Source: FEN-33 sp963768775 (lineage in GTDB: Archaea; Thermoplasmatota; Thermoplasmata; Methanomassiliicoccales; UBA472). From it: a stretch of 64,000 nt of DNA. Location: NCBI GenBank assembly GCA_963768775.1, contig CAVYIY010000008.1:372001-436000 (forward strand), written 5' to 3'. Under the pieces are notes generated by a model. That model was not told where the DNA came from and did no database searches. It saw only the letters and a list, made by a program, of their open reading frames with translations. This document shows positions 63,258 through 64,000 of this stretch, one piece after another (within the stretch, counting starts at the first letter, position 1; the number at the start of each line of letters is the position of its first letter). The translations under genes and the position numbers were made by a program.

Positions 63258-64000
63258 ATGGCCGATAAACGTGATTACTATGAGGTCTTGGGCATCCCAA
63301 GGACCGCCAGCATCGACGAGATTAAGAAGGCCTACCGCGAGCTGGCTCGCAAGTATCATCCCGATGTGACCAAGGAAGAAAAGGGTCATGCCGAGGAGCG
63401 CTTCAAGGAGATATCCGAGGCGTACGAGGTGCTGGTCGACGCCGACAAGCGTAAGCTCTACGATCAGTACGGGCACGCTGGGATGCAAGGTCAGTTCTCA
63501 AATGGCGGGTTCGATTGGAAGGACTTCACGCACGCTGGCGATATAAGGGACATATTCGGCGATTCGGGCGGCTTCGGCTTCAGCGGCAACCTCTTCGACA
63601 TGCTGTTCGGGATGGGGGGTAGGAGCAGCCGAGGACCGCATCTTGGTCAGTCCCTCCGTTTCGACATCGAGATAACGCTGGACGAGGCGGCCAAGGGCGG
63701 CAAGAGAGAGATCGCCATCCCCCGGACGGTCAAGTGCGACATCTGCGCCGGAACGGGCGCAAAGGAGGGCAAGATCGCCACCTGCCCCGCCTGCGGAGGC
63801 AAGGGCCAGGTGCAGAACGTGCAGCAACGCGGATCCAGCCGCTACGTGACCGTGAGCGCCTGTCCGCGTTGCCGGGGCGCAGGGTCGCTGGCGGAGGCGC
63901 GCTGCCCGAAATGCGGCGGCCGCGGTTCATTGCTGAAGACATCCAAGATCAGCATTGACATCCCGAAGGGGATCGATACTGGAATGAGGCTTAGGTTCCA
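63258..64000 (+). CDS. dnaJ: DnaJ (Hsp40), 5' part (runs off window)
   Basis: The cochaperone that stimulates DnaK ATPase. The frame is open from ATG 63258 to the window end. The J domain begins DYYEVLGIPRTASIDEIKKAY with the HPD triad in YHPDVTKEE. A Gly/Phe-rich region (GDSGGFGFSGNLFDMLFGMGG) follows, then four zinc-finger repeats CDICAGTG, CPACGGKG, CPRCRGAG and CPKCGGRG, and the start of the C-terminal beta domain (IDIPKGIDTGMRLRF). It is cotranscribed with grpE and dnaK. Confidence 0.96.
   Translation, partial: MADKRDYYEVLGIPRTASIDEIKKAYRELARKYHPDVTKEEKGHAEERFKEISEAYEVLVDADKRKLYDQYGHAGMQGQFSNGGFDWKDFTHAGDIRDIFGDSGGFGFSGNLFDMLFGMGGRSSRGPHLGQSLRFDIEITLDEAAKGGKREIAIPRTVKCDICAGTGAKEGKIATCPACGGKGQVQNVQQRGSSRYVTVSACPRCRGAGSLAEARCPKCGGRGSLLKTSKISIDIPKGIDTGMRLRF

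Overview
The window is archaeal and most likely comes from a methanogen-related lineage of the Thermoplasmatota, with Methanomassiliicoccales-type organisms the best guess. This rests on archaeal information-processing genes (L7Ae, S28e, L24e, S6e, aIF5B, aIF2-gamma, GINS, HerA, PAN, thermosome, MBF1), CTP-dependent riboflavin kinase, pantoate kinase plus CoaBC, a probable DUF2099 (methanogenesis marker 8) protein, a URO-D-fold corrinoid-type methyltransferase, and TATA boxes about 27 bp before start codons, i.e. many leaderless genes. Base composition is GC-rich, with AT-richer islands near 28.2-28.6, 44-46 and 54.6-56.2 kb. No mcr genes are present, so methanogenesis itself is inferred.

Layout. 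0-6.6 kb: partial branched-chain aminotransferase, a 2-oxoacid:ferredoxin oxidoreductase operon (fused gamma-delta, alpha, beta), a TIM-barrel protein and a HemN-like radical SAM protein. 7-10.5 kb: translation cluster L7Ae-S28e-L24e-NDK, then aIF5B. 10.6-14.4 kb: a minus-strand isoprenoid cluster (polyprenyl synthase, UbiA, unknown membrane protein, FAD reductase). 14.7-16.7 kb: S6e-aIF2gamma-PIN. 16.7-21.8 kb: marker 8, riboflavin kinase and purSLQ. 21.8-28.2 kb: MarC, TrmI, a zinc-ribbon membrane protein and a giant DUF4011-helicase-nuclease. 28.3-34.5 kb: a 43-residue lysine-rich protein, ProRS, PRPP synthetase, G3E GTPase, HerA-DUF357. 34.5-43 kb: small membrane proteins, CoA genes, thymidylate kinase, alanine dehydrogenase, split glycine decarboxylase, Toprim/DUF167 pair. 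43-46 kb: GINS, tRNA-Lys, methyltransferase. 46-53.6 kb: a four-gene glutamate-synthase-like redox operon. 53.6-64 kb: GPN GTPase, PAS kinase, PAN, MBF1, thermosome, grpE-dnaK-dnaJ.

Many conserved and probably essential genes (proS, purL, purQ, ribK, pantoate kinase, gcvPA, gcvPB, dnaK) carry single-base indels that split an otherwise conserved protein. The likeliest cause is sequence or assembly error; I give the inferred full gene span and the break point. The density is highest at 47.7-52.9 kb, where two in-frame TAG codons also occur.

The most interesting items are the redox operon (FAD/Fe-S oxidoreductase, two tandem ferredoxin-FMN glutamate-synthase-like subunits, amidotransferase-GXGXG fusion, no GltD), the isoprenoid cluster with a new membrane protein, the stand-alone DUF4011 helicase-nuclease, the tiny histone-H1-tail-like protein, and a possible kink-turn in the L7Ae leader.
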